From Anaeramoeba flamelloides (Eukaryota > Metamonada > Anaeramoebidae): a stretch of DNA of 64,000 bases. Of the stretch, positions 11,501 through 23,812 are shown piece by piece (the stretch's first letter is position 1; the number at the start of each line of letters is the position of its first letter). The notes under the pieces are model-generated. The model was not told where the DNA came from. It did not search any database and was given only the letters and a program-made list of their open reading frames with translations. A program made the translations under genes and the position numbers. The stretch covers positions 992,001 through 1,056,000 of the forward strand of contig JANTQA010000057.1 in the NCBI GenBank assembly GCA_027625915.1. Reading direction: 5' to 3'.

Positions 11501-14500
11501 ATTTTTTTTAAATTCTTTCTTGATCTTTTTTTCTATTTAAATTTTTAATTAATGATAAAATAATAAAACATCGTTTTGTTTTTATCTTACAAATGTATCG
11601 AATATATTTTCGAGATTGTTCCTATGACTTTTTGTAAATAAAAATATCTCATTTTGTAGAATTTAGAAACTATCATTAAATTTATTTAAAATTGTATTTA
11701 AAAAAATTTACTCAACCTTAACTCAAAAATGTAACAATATATATTAAAATAAACTTTTGTTAATAGTTTCTCCATTATATGATTACATTTTTTGTTAATT
11801 TTGATATATTAATTATTCTTTTAAACCTGTATAAAAGAGTAATTTATAATTTTTATTTCAATTAGCTATTTAATTTTAAAAAAATTACCTAATTATTTAG
11901 AAATGAGAGATTATATAAATAGGAAATAAAATACAAATCATGATATTGGTCTTCATACAAGTATTCAAAATTAATTACGATTTAATAGTTAATAAATTTT
12001 CAAGAAAATTTAAAAATATTTTTGAATTCAAAAAAAGAATAATTGTTTGAATAAACACATTAGATCTTCAAAAAAATACAATTAATTTTTTAAAAAATGA
12101 ATAAAAAGGAACGAAATTAAACCAACAATCAGATCAAAAAATATTTTTTTATTTTGGCTTCGAGTTAGTAGGTAGATCAATTGATTGGACATTTACATAG
12201 ACGATATTAATTAATTAAGGAATAAACATTGACTCTCAGCAATTATCAAATTAGATCTTTTTAACAAAAAAAAAAAATACCCATGTTAATACAAAACCTT
12301 TAATACATTCTATATTTTTAATTTTCTTCAGTTAAATCATTTTTTTTAACGCAATTTATGCTTAAAAAAAAAAACAGTTTAAATTCAAAATATTTCACAA
12401 AAAGTTAAACATAAAATGATAGATCTGAAGATTGTTTCGGATTTAGTTTTCTTTTTCTTCATTGATCTAAGTCCATACTATTCCTTTTAAATTTAAGAGG
12501 AAGTTCAATTATAGTTATAATATTACCAGAAGCCAACATTTTCACCTTTTTTTATAAACTTTTTTAATTGGATCAGAAAACTTTATTGTTTACTTTCGCT
12601 TTGTATTGTTTGATTTTTGTTGTTTCAAGTACTTGCTTCAAAATAATTGCTTTTTTTTCAAAATTTTTTATTTTGGGATTTTATAATTCTTTTTTTCATA
12701 TTGAACCTAAAAATATAAGATACATTTAAATTTATTGAAAAATTAATAACTTTTTCTAATTCCATGAATTAATTTTCTTTTATTAATCCAATCCTTTTCA
12801 AATTGAAAAAATCGTAAAAGTTACAAAAATCACAGAAATCACTAAAGTGAATCCTTGTTTTCAATTAAGTAGAATTCTTGTGCTTTTCTAGTGAAACATG
12901 ATCAATTATTGAAAAAAAGAAGAAGAATAACAAATAGTTTATTCATTATTTTATCTGAGGAATGAAGCTAAAATTCCTATTTTTATATATCTTGTCTCTT
13001 TTATTTTAATTCAATCTTTGGTGTACCTACTATTTGTAAAAAAAAAAAAAAAAATAGTTAAAAATAACAATTCCAGCCAAGGGATCTCCAAATGGATCAA
13101 GTGTTATTGATAAAGCGTTTCTAGACTTTGTAATTGAATTTTCACAGCAAACTGAAGAGAAAAAATCAAATATGCCAATTCAATTTTTGGACTGTTTCAA
13201 GGACTGGCTAAATGTTAAACACAATGCAAAATCTGAATATAAAACAAATGAAAAAAAAGCACAAGAGACAATACAAATAAAAATACCAGAATTATTAATG
13301 AAATCAGATATACAGCAGCTTTTAGACACGTGGAATGTTGGTAAAAACAAAAAAGATCTTGAGTTTTTAACTAAAGCAAGGAATAAAAATGAAATTAAAA
13401 TTAAAAGGGGGCATGTTCATCAATTATTTGAAAAAGCAATTTTCGAAATTATCAAAAATGTTGAGGATGTTTTTAATGGTCATCCTCAAGAAAAAAAAGA
13501 TGTCACTACAATTTTAATGGCCGGTGGATTTTCATCTTCTGATATTTTATTTAGATCAATTGAAAAAACATTTACTAGTAAAAATTGGGGGAAAAAAGTT
13601 ATTCTCGTTTCTAATTTACCTGAACAGGCAGTAATTTTTGGTGCAGTCAGATATGGTTTGATGGAACCAAAACAAAGAAAAACCATTTTTACATCTAGGC
13701 CATTAGCTTATGGCTATGGTTTACAAGTATTTTCAAATTTTGATAAATCAATTCATAAAAAGGATAAAATGATTAAAGTAGAAGGGAGGGAACTTTGTAA
13801 AGATGTTTATCGACCATTAATCGATAAAAATCAGCCAATCAAAGCTGAGGAGGTTTGTTGTTGTTTTTTTATTGTTTCTTTATTCGTTTTATCTTTTGCT
13901 TACTTCATTGCTTACTTGATTGCTTCAACAATTTTATTTAGAAATGATTGTTGATGTTTTTTTTTTACATAAATTACGTTATTTTATTACAAAAAATATC
14001 TACTTTGGGAATTTTTTAGCCACTCATTACTATTGGAAGATTAAAAATGATAAATTTTTTATTTCATTTTCTAAAAATTAAAAGAAATTATAGAATAAAG
14101 CAAACAAAACTGATTTTCATTCATAATTACCTTTGATGAAATCAATCAGCCCAAATATTTTTGAATGATATCAACCAATTAACTTGAAATATTAAGAATA
14201 ATAATACCCTTTAGAACGTATTATATATTTATAATGAGACATCCATTTAGGCAAATGTTTTTCATATAATAAAATTTCTCAAAAATTAAAAATTTCTCAA
14301 AAATTAAAAATTATTACTCTTGAAAAGATCTTCGTCATTAAATTATTTTGTAGCAAAAATTAAAAAATATTAAAGAAAGACATTTATTAAAATGTAATTT
14401 TGGAATTTTTGATGTCAAAAGCTTTAATAAATCTTCGATTTTCAATATTATATTAACAGGATAAAAAAAAAAGAAAAAAAAAATTGAGTACATTTTTTAA

Positions 14501-15372
14501 TTGTGATAAAAAGAATATTTTCGACAAATTTCTTATTTACAGTCAAAAAAAAAAAAACATTTTAATATTTTAAATTATTGATCAAAAAAATTGTTTGTGG
14601 GTCTTTATTTCAGCTTGTTAAAAAAAATACCTCCAATAAACTAAATTCCAAAAATTTTGGAAACAATTACAACAATTTAAAGAATAACAATACTATAATT
14701 TCCATTTAATTTGGAAATAAATTTGAATTTGAACAAACTATTTTTATCATTGCTTCATTTTTCGTCTTTTTTATTTTGTAGTTTTCATTTCTTTTTTTCA
14801 TTTACTTAATCTGTTTGGTTAGATGGTTTTTTTTTTTTTCAAATGGTTGATAGAAGGTTTAGTTGAAAGTTTGTTGAATATAGAAAAATCACAGACAATC
14901 CGTCGATTAGTCGATGGTATCTTAACCTTTAATCGAGCAATAATTGTTGGTGAAATTTCAACCAAATTAGCAATACATTTTTTTGTTCCACTCGTTTCAT
15001 TATTTTGGACGCTCTCTTGGTTTTCATGTTTTCGTTTTATTTTTTTTTCTTTTATCTGTATAAAAATGTTTACAATATAAAATCATTATTACTGTGGAAC
15101 TTAAATGTGATTTAATCACAAGTTTGGGAAAATATAATAAAATTGAGTTTTATTTTACCTATTTTTGATTATGGCTGTGTCCATTATTTTGGAATGGAGT
15201 TGATTTAAAATTTATTCTAAAAATAATGTTTTTGGTTAATTTAAAAATATAGATCAAAAAAAAAATATTTTTTTCTTTTTAATAACTTTTAATGGTTTGT
15301 CTTGTCTCCAAGTACTAAGAGATAAATTTGAAATTTTTATTTTTTTCTTTTTTTACTTTATTGAAATATAAT

Positions 15373-15442
<70 letters not shown>

Positions 15443-15948
15443 ATATTATAATTTCATTTTAATTTCTTTAGGAAATATCTGGCCAAACATTCGAAGCAAT
15501 GTCAAAAAATTTTGAAATTGTTATATGCCAAACCGATCAAAAACTTGATGAAAACACCGTGTATTATACAGATGATCCAATAATTCATAAATTTGGATCA
15601 ACAATTATTAAAGATGTGAACACATCTTCTTCAAGCCGTCCTGTAACTATTGAACTTCTTTTTACATTTTCAGGGGAAATGGTTAAAGTGACTGCACAAA
15701 ATGTTCATACAGAAATAAAGTATAGAGGGAAAATTAAATATCATAAGGATAAGACAGAATCCGATTTAGAACAAGATGAAATGAATATTAAGAATAGCGA
15801 CGAAACTTCGACAAGGGATTCTGATTCAAGTACTTCATTTTCGCAAAATACATCTTCAGGATCTTCCATCGATTCAGACAATTCCTATTCGAGTAATACT
15901 TCCTCTAGTTCAAATTCATCTAGTTCTTCCTCAGAATCAAGTGACTAA
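8507..15948 (+). CDS. HSPA12-type Hsp70 relative (ATPase-fold chaperone-like protein)
   Basis: Three exons, all joined in phase 0: 8507-9364 (donor GTACGA), 13058-13852 (donor GTTTGT) and 15472-15948 (TAA). Together they encode about 709 residues. Hsp70/actin-fold nucleotide motifs appear in order: phosphate-1 loop DFGTSQSGYAY (19-29), VPAIW (about 200), REPEAAA (about 237), phosphate-2 loop FDAGSGTIDMT (about 264-274) and the adenosine motif LMAGGFSSSD (about 437). The C-terminus of about 60 residues is acidic and then almost pure Ser/Asn/Asp. The family (HSPA12A/B-like) lacks a normal substrate-binding domain and is expanded in some amoebae; the client is unknown. Exon joins are supported by continuity of family sequence (DNPQ to LKITIPAKGSPNGSS). 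The start follows a T-rich leader. Both introns are far larger than others here and hold repeats. Confidence 0.85.
9486..9665 (+). repeat. Repeat J, copy 1
   Basis: Closely matches 34261-34450 on the same strand, sharing TTGGTTGACAAAATTCAAAT and a preceding block around AAAAAGG. Part of it also matches 56375-56430 in reverse. In two of the three places it lies beside a hairpin repeat P, so J and P may be parts of one composite element. Confidence 0.7.
9680..9890. repeat. Hairpin repeat P, copy 1
   Basis: Carries the P-family hallmarks: imperfect self-complementarity, AATAAAATAGAAAACTC-type blocks and the end motif CTACGGCACTTGACAGCACTT. Related copies lie at about 10218-10400, 25100-25512, 47096-47290, 49845-50215, 56025-56350 and 62238-62329. 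No coding capacity is seen. Confidence 0.6.
9945..10930 (-). mobile_element. LINE fragment L1, decayed, minus strand
   Basis: On the minus strand, 10678-10878 translates to LNYGV...YYGLEIFDLTQCYFERI, like the reverse-transcriptase thumb region. A matching piece (LLYGLEIFDFTESYF) occurs in the better-preserved copy at 61812-63005. The 3' end at about 9990-10135 contains DIIEELDHFL, matching DIIKDLDHFLWNCP of that copy, but is broken by stops. A hairpin (about 10218-10400) sits between the two pieces at the same place as in the other copy. This is an old, 5'-truncated insertion inside an intron. Confidence 0.75.
10218..10400. repeat. Hairpin repeat P, copy 2, inside LINE L1
   Basis: A first weak hairpin (GTTGTTGGG to CGCCGTTAG) is followed by a stronger one. 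In the second, CTTTTCCAGAATTCAAAAGA pairs with TCTTTTAAATTCTGGAAAAG, then comes CACTCTACGACACTCTA. The first hairpin occupies the position of the P hairpin at 62238-62329 in LINE L4. Confidence 0.65.
11085..11310. repeat. Family B element, right-hand fragment
   Basis: Runs from TTTCAAAAATTGTGATTC to TTCACAATTTTTGAAATATCG and is a diverged match to 30715-30921, with the same TTGAATAC / TTATTATTTxAGGT landmarks near the right end. It is truncated relative to the copies at 30315 and 45101. Confidence 0.55.
13853..15471 (+). other. Intron 2 (1.6 kb) of the HSPA12-like gene
   Basis: Bounded by GTTTGT and TTTAG. It is AT-rich. A CA run (about 15375-15404) passes directly into a TA run (about 15405-15438) shortly before the acceptor. 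At 14823-15080 it holds a less AT-biased patch that is open on both strands (separate entry). Confidence 0.75.
14830..15000 (-). pseudogene. Possible transposase DNA-binding fragment, unassigned
   Basis: The minus strand reads KKCIANLVEISPTIIARLKV, which has the spacing of a helix-turn-helix of the kind found in transposases, followed by Arg-rich sequence. The plus strand is also open here (85 codons from 14823, with EGLVESLLNIEKSQTIRRLV). The patch is clearly richer in G and C than the surrounding intron. I cannot name a family. It may be a remnant of a DNA transposon or chance. Confidence 0.25.
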
Positions 15949-17734
15949 TGAAATTATATTAATGTTATCATTAATATTTAATATTATCATCATTATCATT
16001 ATTTTTTTTATTATTATTATTATTATTGTGGTTGATACACTATGAAATATTTTGAAAGAAAACAAAGAACTAAAATCTCATTTTTTATTTTTATTTGTTA
16101 AATTATCTCAAATTATTATGATAATTTCATTAGATTTATTTTTTTTTTGTCTACTAAATAAATCAAATTTATAAAAAAATAATCGATAATTATTGAAATC
16201 AATAAATAATTACGCTTAAATGATTTTTATTTTTTATCATTTTCTTTATTTATTTGAAATATTTTCTTTATTATTTAAGGGGAAAGCAACCATAAAGTCA
16301 AAATTTTCACTTTTTTAGCTTTATAAAGAGATTCAGAAAACAACATTTTATTAATTTAGTTGTGTATAGTAGCTTTTTATTATTCAAGGTACTTGTTGAA
16401 AAACAATTTATCATTTTTTTTCTTTGATAAGTGAAATTAAATTTCGAAATAAAATGTTTAGTTGAATTATCGGTTTTACTTTGAGAATTTTACATGATTT
16501 ACTTTTTCTTCTTATCTCAACCATTTGATCGATATATTTAATGTTTGATAAAATAATTAATCAATAATTTTTTTTTAGTAACCGAGACACTTTAAATAAT
16601 CCTAATTGGTGTAACCACATAGGAAACAAGAAATTTTTTTTTCATCAAGCTAACAATTAATAAAAAAAAGTTAAAATATTGAATCTGGTATTAAACTCTT
16701 ACTAGAATTAAACTTATCCCATAATTTAAAAGTAGTTTATAAAAAGAGATAGAGAGAGAAAAATCAGAATCGGAAGATCTAGTATTCAGTATCTAAACCT
16801 CTTTAAGTTATATTTAGAATTGGTAGTTCCTTTTTATAACAATAAAATTGATTAAAGTTAAAAAAATGTTTTAACTGGTGAAGATTAAAAATATCGAATA
16901 TATTTAATGATTTGTAGTATCTGGGTATTTTTATTACTATCTATTTCTAATAGTTTAATATGTTGGGATAAAATATTTATTATTAATTGATAATTATGGT
17001 CTCTTTGTATGTTCGACAAAACTATCCACTAGTTCGAAAATTAAAATAAAATTATTTCTTATGATAATTACATTGATTCAACTACTTTCTTTTGATTTAT
17101 TTTTCAAAATAAATTATTTTTTCAACGATTATAAACCGGATAAACATTATAAGATTTTTAATCCAAACTATTTTTGAATTGTCCAAAAATTAACAAGTAT
17201 ACAATTTGAAGTAATTTTGAATTCAGATCTAAATAACAATATCATAAATTATTTTTCATTTCTATTAATAAACTGTTTAATATTTATATTAAATTATGTG
17301 GTTTTTTAAAATGAATGGGAATTAAAATAAACAATATTATTACTCTTATAAACTTCTCAAAGAAAATATAATATGAACCCAAGAATTGTTTAAATTCCCA
17401 AAATAATTGATTTTCAAGATTTATAAATTAATAGAAAAAGTTGTTCATTTTTGATAATTATAGATTTCTGATATATTTTGTTAAATTGATTTGTTGAAGT
17501 TGAGTTTAATGTTTTATAAAGTTATAAATAAACCAAATGATAGTTTTAAAGTTCTAAATAATGAGATATTTTAATTTGGGAAATTTCAATAGAATTCTTT
17601 AGAAAAGGTATTAGGTTCTTTGTAAATATAAAAAAAAGAATTTAGTTGGTAGCAGGAAAATTTTATTTAAGAATACTGGTATTATATTACCAAATAAAAT
17701 GAATGATAATTTGAAAGATTTTGTTTAATAAATG

Positions 17735-18110
17735 TCAAAAATTTCCACTTTATTTTTATTTCCTTTTTCAAATAGAGACTACAAATATCAACACACTTCG
17801 TTTGGGGACTTGATGTCTAAAAGAAAATTATGGAAAATTAAATGAAAATTGTTACCTATTCATTATTTAAATACCTGTAGAAATACAAAACGAGCATTCT
17901 TAATTTTCTCAATGTATCCCTAAGAATTTGAGTTTTTTAATTTTTAAGGAAAATTTATGATTAATAAGTTTTCTTTCAGACAGATATCAACAATATTTTG
18001 ATGTGTATTATTCTGTTTATTTCTCCTTTTTTCTTCAAAGGTCTATTATGTAAAATAATTGATATTTGAAAAAAATATTAGGTCCCTTTGACTGAAACAG
18101 AGTTTATTTC
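17735..18110 (+). repeat. Family D repeat, copy 1 (right half)
   Basis: Aligns over about 370 bases with 60610-60985. Shared landmarks are CCTTTTTCAAATAGAGAC, GGGGACTTGATxTCTAAA and TGTTTATTTCTCC near the right, ending in GGTCCCTTTGACTGAAACAG. The last block is the inverted counterpart of GTCAAAGGGGCC at the left end of the 60283 copy. Only the right half is present. Confidence 0.65.
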
Positions 18111-18753
18111 GAATTTAAATCCTATTTAATAAATAAGAATTAGTATGTTTGATTTTTTTTTGCATTTTTCAGTAATATATGAATAAATCCAAGAATTTAA
18201 ATAATTTAAAGTTTTTATTTAATAATTAAAAATTTCTAATCCAAATGTTAATTGACTCAATATATGAGATTTAAATAATCTAATTTTTAAACTAGTATTT
18301 AGAGAATTGTTATTGAATAATGGTTGGCAGTTATTATAGGTGTCTTTAGATTTTTTTAAATTATCAATAATATATAAAATTTTAATTAAATAAATACCTT
18401 AATAAATAATTTTTTTTTAAATCTTTTGATAGAAATGTTTTATCATTCTTGGGTTTTAGTCCAAATAGAATAATAATTTCATATATTTAATTTAATTTTT
18501 GATTTACTTGGATTTAATTTTTAGTTTTGTTTTATTTTCGGTTTTTTATAAAATGATATATATATATATATTCTGGTAATTGGATAATAGGTAAATAAAC
18601 AATTCAATTGAAAACCTAAAAATCAAATAATTTATTCTTAAAATCCTTCCAGCCTAATAGTCTTTCATTCTTCAACTCGGTTTGCTTAAAAAAAAAGAAA
18701 AATAATTTGTCAAAAATGTCCTTTTTGAATAAAAATTAAAACAATTACTAAGC

Positions 18754-19313
18754 TTAAGGTTTACAATCCCTGAAACTGGAAAAAATATTATCTTGTATTG
18801 GGTGTGTCAACTTGTTATTTTGGTTCTTAGCTGATCGATCCACAACTAAGTTTGGATCATATAGGTGGTTGAAAAAGGCTATTTTTGTGATTTTATTTTT
18901 AATTTTTCCGAAATCCGAATTGATGAGTCTAAGATTAATTAATTGGAAGGTATTGAATTAGTAATCGAGTTTCTTGTTTTCTATGTTGAAATTTTTATTT
19001 ACGCTTTGTATTATTTGATGCTTGTAAATAAAAGTTTTTTTATTTACTCCTAACTCTGTAAAAGGAAAATGATAATTTCAATTGACAACCCAAAAATTTA
19101 CACTTTCAATTCAATACCTTCCAATTAATTAATCTTAGACTCATCAATTCGGATTTCGGAAAAATTAAAAATAAAATCACAAAAATAGCCTTTTTCAACC
19201 ACCTATATGATCCAAACTTAGTTGTGGATCGATCAGCTAAGAACCAAAATAACTGGTGACCAGATCTGATACCAGATAATCTTTTTTCAAATTTCAGTAA
19301 CTGTAAACCTTAA
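18754..19313. repeat. Long inverted repeat with 146-bp perfect inner arms
   Basis: 18814-18959 is the exact reverse complement of 19108-19253 by base-by-base reading (146 of 146). The spacer is 148 bases. Outside the perfect core the pairing continues, with clear divergence, for about 60 bases on each side (18754-18813 with 19254-19313). Neither arm has an open frame of note, and no second copy of the arm is seen in the window. A transcript would fold into a long double-stranded RNA. Confidence 0.9.
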
Positions 19314-19946
19314 ATTCTCTCTTCTTTTTTGTGAAAATTATTCGATAAAAGAATCAATCATTTTTAAACAATCACTCTTGATTACTAATGATTCTTAAGA
19401 AATCAGTACCCTATTTACTTAGTATTTGTTGTCAGTTTCTTTGATTCTTACGTATTTAGGTCTTCCAAAAAAAAAGAAAAAAAACACACTATTTATTTAG
19501 AAACAAAGGTTTCCAAAGTCTGAACAGGCTATTTTGAAACTTTAAAAGATGCCAACTTTCATAAAACTTAATTTAGTAGTTACCACCCTATAATTCTGAA
19601 ACAGGTTCACAGGAAGTGACTAGGTGCTTCGACCCTTAAAGGATCTTTTTTGGCAAGATCTCTCTCAAGTTTGAGAAGAAAGACCCTATTTTCAAATGAT
19701 CATTTAACATACATTAAAGACAGTGACGAAATTTCCAAAGATCCTAAAGTTTGAAATAAATTCCAAAGATCGTGCTTGAATAAAATACTGTGTTTCAAAA
19801 AGAGGTGTTAGAACAAATTTTCTATCTCTTCAAAAAGGGTTTGTTAATATATAAAGACAAATTACAATTCATAAATCTTTTTCAGAAATTGTTTCCAAAA
19901 TAGGAATCATTTTTTTTTATTACGTTTTTTATTGTTTTGTGTTATT

Positions 19947-21375
19947 ATGACTAGAGGACCAAGAAAACATTTAAAAAGATTAAACACTCCAAAAAATTGG
20001 ATGCTTGATAAATTAGGTGGTACATGGGTATGTTCAACAATTTCCTTTTAGATTTTCTTTTTCTTTTTTTTTTTTCTTTTTTACAAGCCGAAGGAACAAA
20101 AACAAAAAGATCCAATATTATTTTTAATTGAATCCATACAGAGAAAAATTGAAATTTGAATACTGATTTCTTCAAAAAGAGAGAATTTAACATCTTTTTC
20201 TTTTTGATTTAATTAATTTTTATTGTCAAAAAAAAAAGAATAAGAAACAAATCTTTTTACTTTCCATATTTAATCTTTTTTTTGTTTGTAATTAAATTTT
20301 TTTATCAAATTTCCCAAGGCACCAAGACCATCAACTGGTCCACACAAATTAAGAGAATGTCTTCCATTGACACTTTTACTTCGAAACAAATTGAAGTATG
20401 CATTAACAGGAAAAGAAGTTACTTTGATCCTTATGCAAAGAGTTGTAAAGGTAGACGGAAAAGTTAGAACCGACAACACCTATCCAACCGGTTTTATGGG
20501 TAAATATTCTTTTCTTTTGAGATCTACAAAAAAACAATTTTATTTTTAAAATTGCTTTTTCTTTTTTTTTTTTTATTTTGTTTCTTTGCTTTTTTCTTTT
20601 TTCTTTTTTTTTTTTTCAACAAACTTTTTCCATTCTCATTTAACAACCCGTTACATTTTGAACCTTTAACTTTTTTTATGTTTTTGCTTATATGTTAAAA
20701 TCACCACCATACCTTTAATGTGCAAATTAAACAAAAAAAAAAAAAAAAATATCATATTTCACATAAACAACCAAAAAACCTCCAAATAATTCACACCAAC
20801 AAAAAAAAAAACTAAATTTCAAAAACTTCAAAGATGTGATTTCAATTGATCGAACCAATGAAAACTTCAGAATCCTTTATGACGAAAAAGGAAGATTTGT
20901 TGCACACAAAATCACACAAAAAGAATCCAACTTCAAATTATGCAAAGTCAAAAAATCTCAAATTGGAATGAAAAGAATTCCATTTATCGTCACCCATGAC
21001 GGAAGAACTTTCAGATATCCAGATCCTTTGATTAAGGTCAATGACACAATCAAATTCGATATCAAAGAAAACAAAATTGTTGGATTTATCAAATTCGCAG
21101 TCGGTAATGTTGTCATGATCACAGGCGGTAGAAATACAGGAAGAATTGGGATCATCACCAAAAAGGAATTACACGCTGGCTCTTATGATATAATCCACAT
21201 CAAAGATGAAAAGGGACACTCATTTGCTACAAGATTATCAAATGTCTTTGTCATTGGAAGGAAAAATAGACCCATGATCTCCCTCCCTAAAAATAGAGGT
21301 ATTAGACCAGATCCAAACGAAGACAGAAAACAAAGAATCAAAAAACACGAACAAGCTAAATCTAAAAAGAAATAA
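19947..21375 (+). CDS. RPS4: 40S ribosomal protein S4 (eS4)
   Basis: Three exons: 19947-20027, 20319-20499 and 20834-21375 (TAA), with introns of 291 and 334 bp. The product is about 267 residues, against 263 in human RPS4X. The N-terminus [20 protein letters not shown] is near-identical to the family. Exon 2 carries the start of the S4 RNA-binding fold ([24 protein letters not shown]) and exon 3 continues it ([20 protein letters not shown]), followed by the central domain and a C-terminal KOW-type segment ([11 protein letters not shown]) with a basic tail. The exon 2 to 3 join splits the Asp codon of GFMD. The protein is a constitutive part of the small ribosomal subunit near the mRNA entry side. 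Both introns have pyrimidine-rich stretches. The ATG at 19947 is the only one that gives the conserved N-terminus. Confidence 0.95.
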
Positions 21376-23812
21376 TTTTCTTCTTTCTGATTTAAGTCTT
21401 TTTATATTTTGAAAATTAATCTTTTTTTAATTATTAAAATAAGATTTTTTTCTACATAAACTTTAAATATTTTTGATTAATCAAGTAATATCAATTCAAA
21501 CAATACAAATGACTTTTAAAGATGTACTTTCTTCTTTTTTTTTTTGTTGTTCAAATAATATATCATCATTATATATAAATTTTACCTTCATAGATTTCTA
21601 ATCAAAAAAACATAACACACAAGATCTAATTTTAATTTTATCACTTTTTTATTAATTTTGGAATTTCATTTCATTATTCTTTTTTTATTTTTAGTTTTAT
21701 TTTTATTTTTATCAATTAAGGAATCCGCATTCTAAATGATTTCTTCAGATATACCACAAATGCTATCATTTCATTTGAGTTAAGATTCTTAAAATCCTTT
21801 ATCCAAAGATTCAAAGAAATTATTGTTTCGAAAAAAGATGCTTTTTGAAGTTTTTTTGGTTTTTATTTTTTGTTCTACTACTCAAAAAGCTCACTAACCA
21901 AGCCCTTAACAATACACCTCAGAAGATATCTATTCAAGTAGTTTTTCATTTAGGTTCTTGTTATGAGTTCTTTTCTACTAATAACTCAGTTTAATTGAGT
22001 AATTTTCCGATATGTCAATAATACTCTTCACCTTTACAACGCCAACTCATAATTGAATTTTTCGTCATTTCGATTACGAAATAGAAAAAAAAATATTTTG
22101 ATATTAGGACCCTTATTTTGATTTAACAGACCAAGTAAAAACAGAAAGTGTTTATTAAAAAATAAAAGATATCCCACTATTTTTTGAGATCAGATTTTTT
22201 TATCGAAATAGATTTGTGTAATTTATGTTACAAATTTTATCTTAGGGATTTTATTTTATATAATATATTTTTTGTGAAATATATTATTTTTAATTCTAGT
22301 TCAGAAATACGTTTTTTTGATATTTTTTTTTATTTGCTATTACAGTGTAAAGTAAAAATTGCAAACTGGAATACTAAATTAAAAGTAGAAATACAAAGCG
22401 AAAACCTAAAACCGGATTTTCATAATAAAAGAAATAGATTTTAATAAAAAGAGTTATAAGAGAAAAGAAATTTGTTTTAGATCAGTACATTCAAGTGAAG
22501 AACATTTTTTTTATTTTATAATATCCAGTGAGAAGAAGTTTGTTGGGATACTAGAAATTCTGAGAAAAAAAAGATTATTTTATCAATTTTTATTTTTCTG
22601 TTAAGATAATTCCGAGAAAAAGAAACAATGAAAGTGTAAAACTATTATTTATTCTGTTCTTTTTCAATTTTTTTAAATTAAAATGGATTTTTTTGGAATT
22701 CTAATTTGTTATTTTTTAAAAAATAATCTATTTGGAATTTCTGTTTCAGAATTATTTTCCTAAATTTCTGTTATGTAGTTAATATTGTGTAAAAATATTT
22801 CTGTAAAAGACTCCATGTTTGGAAAATTAATCAAAATAATCATTTTTGTAAATTCTCTTCATTGGGTCATTTTATATAAAAAGATTATGTAAAAATCTTA
22901 ATAATTGTATTTTCAATAAAAACAAATTAACTAAAATAAAACTTAATGCCAGAGATTACAAATGATTTTTATTTGATTCTTTTTTCTTTTCTTTTTTTTT
23001 TTTTCGGGAAGTAACTTTATACACATACACCGTATGAATTTTTTAGATTTAATAGGTTATTAAATATTATATTGGGACTCAAAGTTCAAAAAATGATAAA
23101 TTTGAAAAAAAAAAATAAATAATTTAAATTATTTAATCATATTAATTAATTTATTGGGAAAATAAACAAATAAAGAAAATTTATACAAAAATTGAAAAAA
23201 TAACTAGAGAATAAAAATAATTAAAATATTCTAATAATAATAATAATAATACCATTTATGTGGTCAAATTAAAAACTATTTTAATATCTTTTGTTTTTCT
23301 TATGTTTTCAATTGGTTCTAAAAAGTAATATAATTTCATATTCAAAGGAAAAACAAAACAAAAAAAAACTCTACTTGTTTTTTCAGTATTTGAACCATTT
23401 GTTTAAAATACCTTGTTTATGTTAATTTTTTTGAATCCCTAAATTAAAAAAAGAGTTATTGGGTATTTTTTGAATTCCAGAAATGAAAAGAAAATTGGGG
23501 AATTTTATTATTATTTTCGGAAATGGAAAAAAGAAAAGAAAGAAAGAAACAAAAATGGCACTCATGGATACATAAATGTACTCTACAGCATTTTACAACA
23601 CTTAATCAGAATTCCCAGACCGGAGAAGAATCTGATAGTAAATTTAACAATCATAAACAACCGTTTCACATCTCTTATTAATAATAGGTATACCAAGGAT
23701 GTTATTTTTTTTATTGATGGAATAGTTTAAAATAAAAGAATTTACTCCATTTTTTCTAATTTTAGAAAAATAGACACTCTTAAACAAGTAAAACAACATT
23801 TTTTTGAATTAA

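Larger units (their letters stand above)
9365..13057 (+). other. Giant intron 1 (3.7 kb) of the HSPA12-like gene
   Basis: Bounded by GTACGA and TAG. It is largely made of mobile-element debris: repeat J (9486-9665), hairpin repeat P (about 9680-9890), a decayed minus-strand LINE with an internal hairpin (about 9945-10930) and part of a family B element (about 11085-11310). From 11310 to 13057 I see only AT-rich sequence. Confidence 0.75.
15949..19946. other. Intergenic, AT-rich, with a repeat and a long inverted repeat
   Basis: No gene is seen. A (TTA)n tract at about 16004-16027 follows the HSPA12-like gene. A family D repeat fragment lies at about 17735-18110, a short TA run at about 18556-18571, and the long inverted repeat at 18754-19313. 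The last 630 bases before RPS4 presumably hold its promoter; I recognise no element. Confidence 0.6.

Noticed and set aside
19590-19680. GC-richer patch with TGCTTCGACCC, considered as tRNA or SINE promoter
   Set aside because: No cloverleaf and no correctly spaced A box; left as part of the RPS4 upstream region.
20282-20549. Alternative frames over RPS4 exon 2
   Set aside because: The conserved RPS4 frame runs through with correct splice sites; the others are shadows.
22184-22444. 86-codon plus-strand frame
   Set aside because: Phe/Ile/Asn-rich, no motif, no splice partner and composition equal to the flanks.
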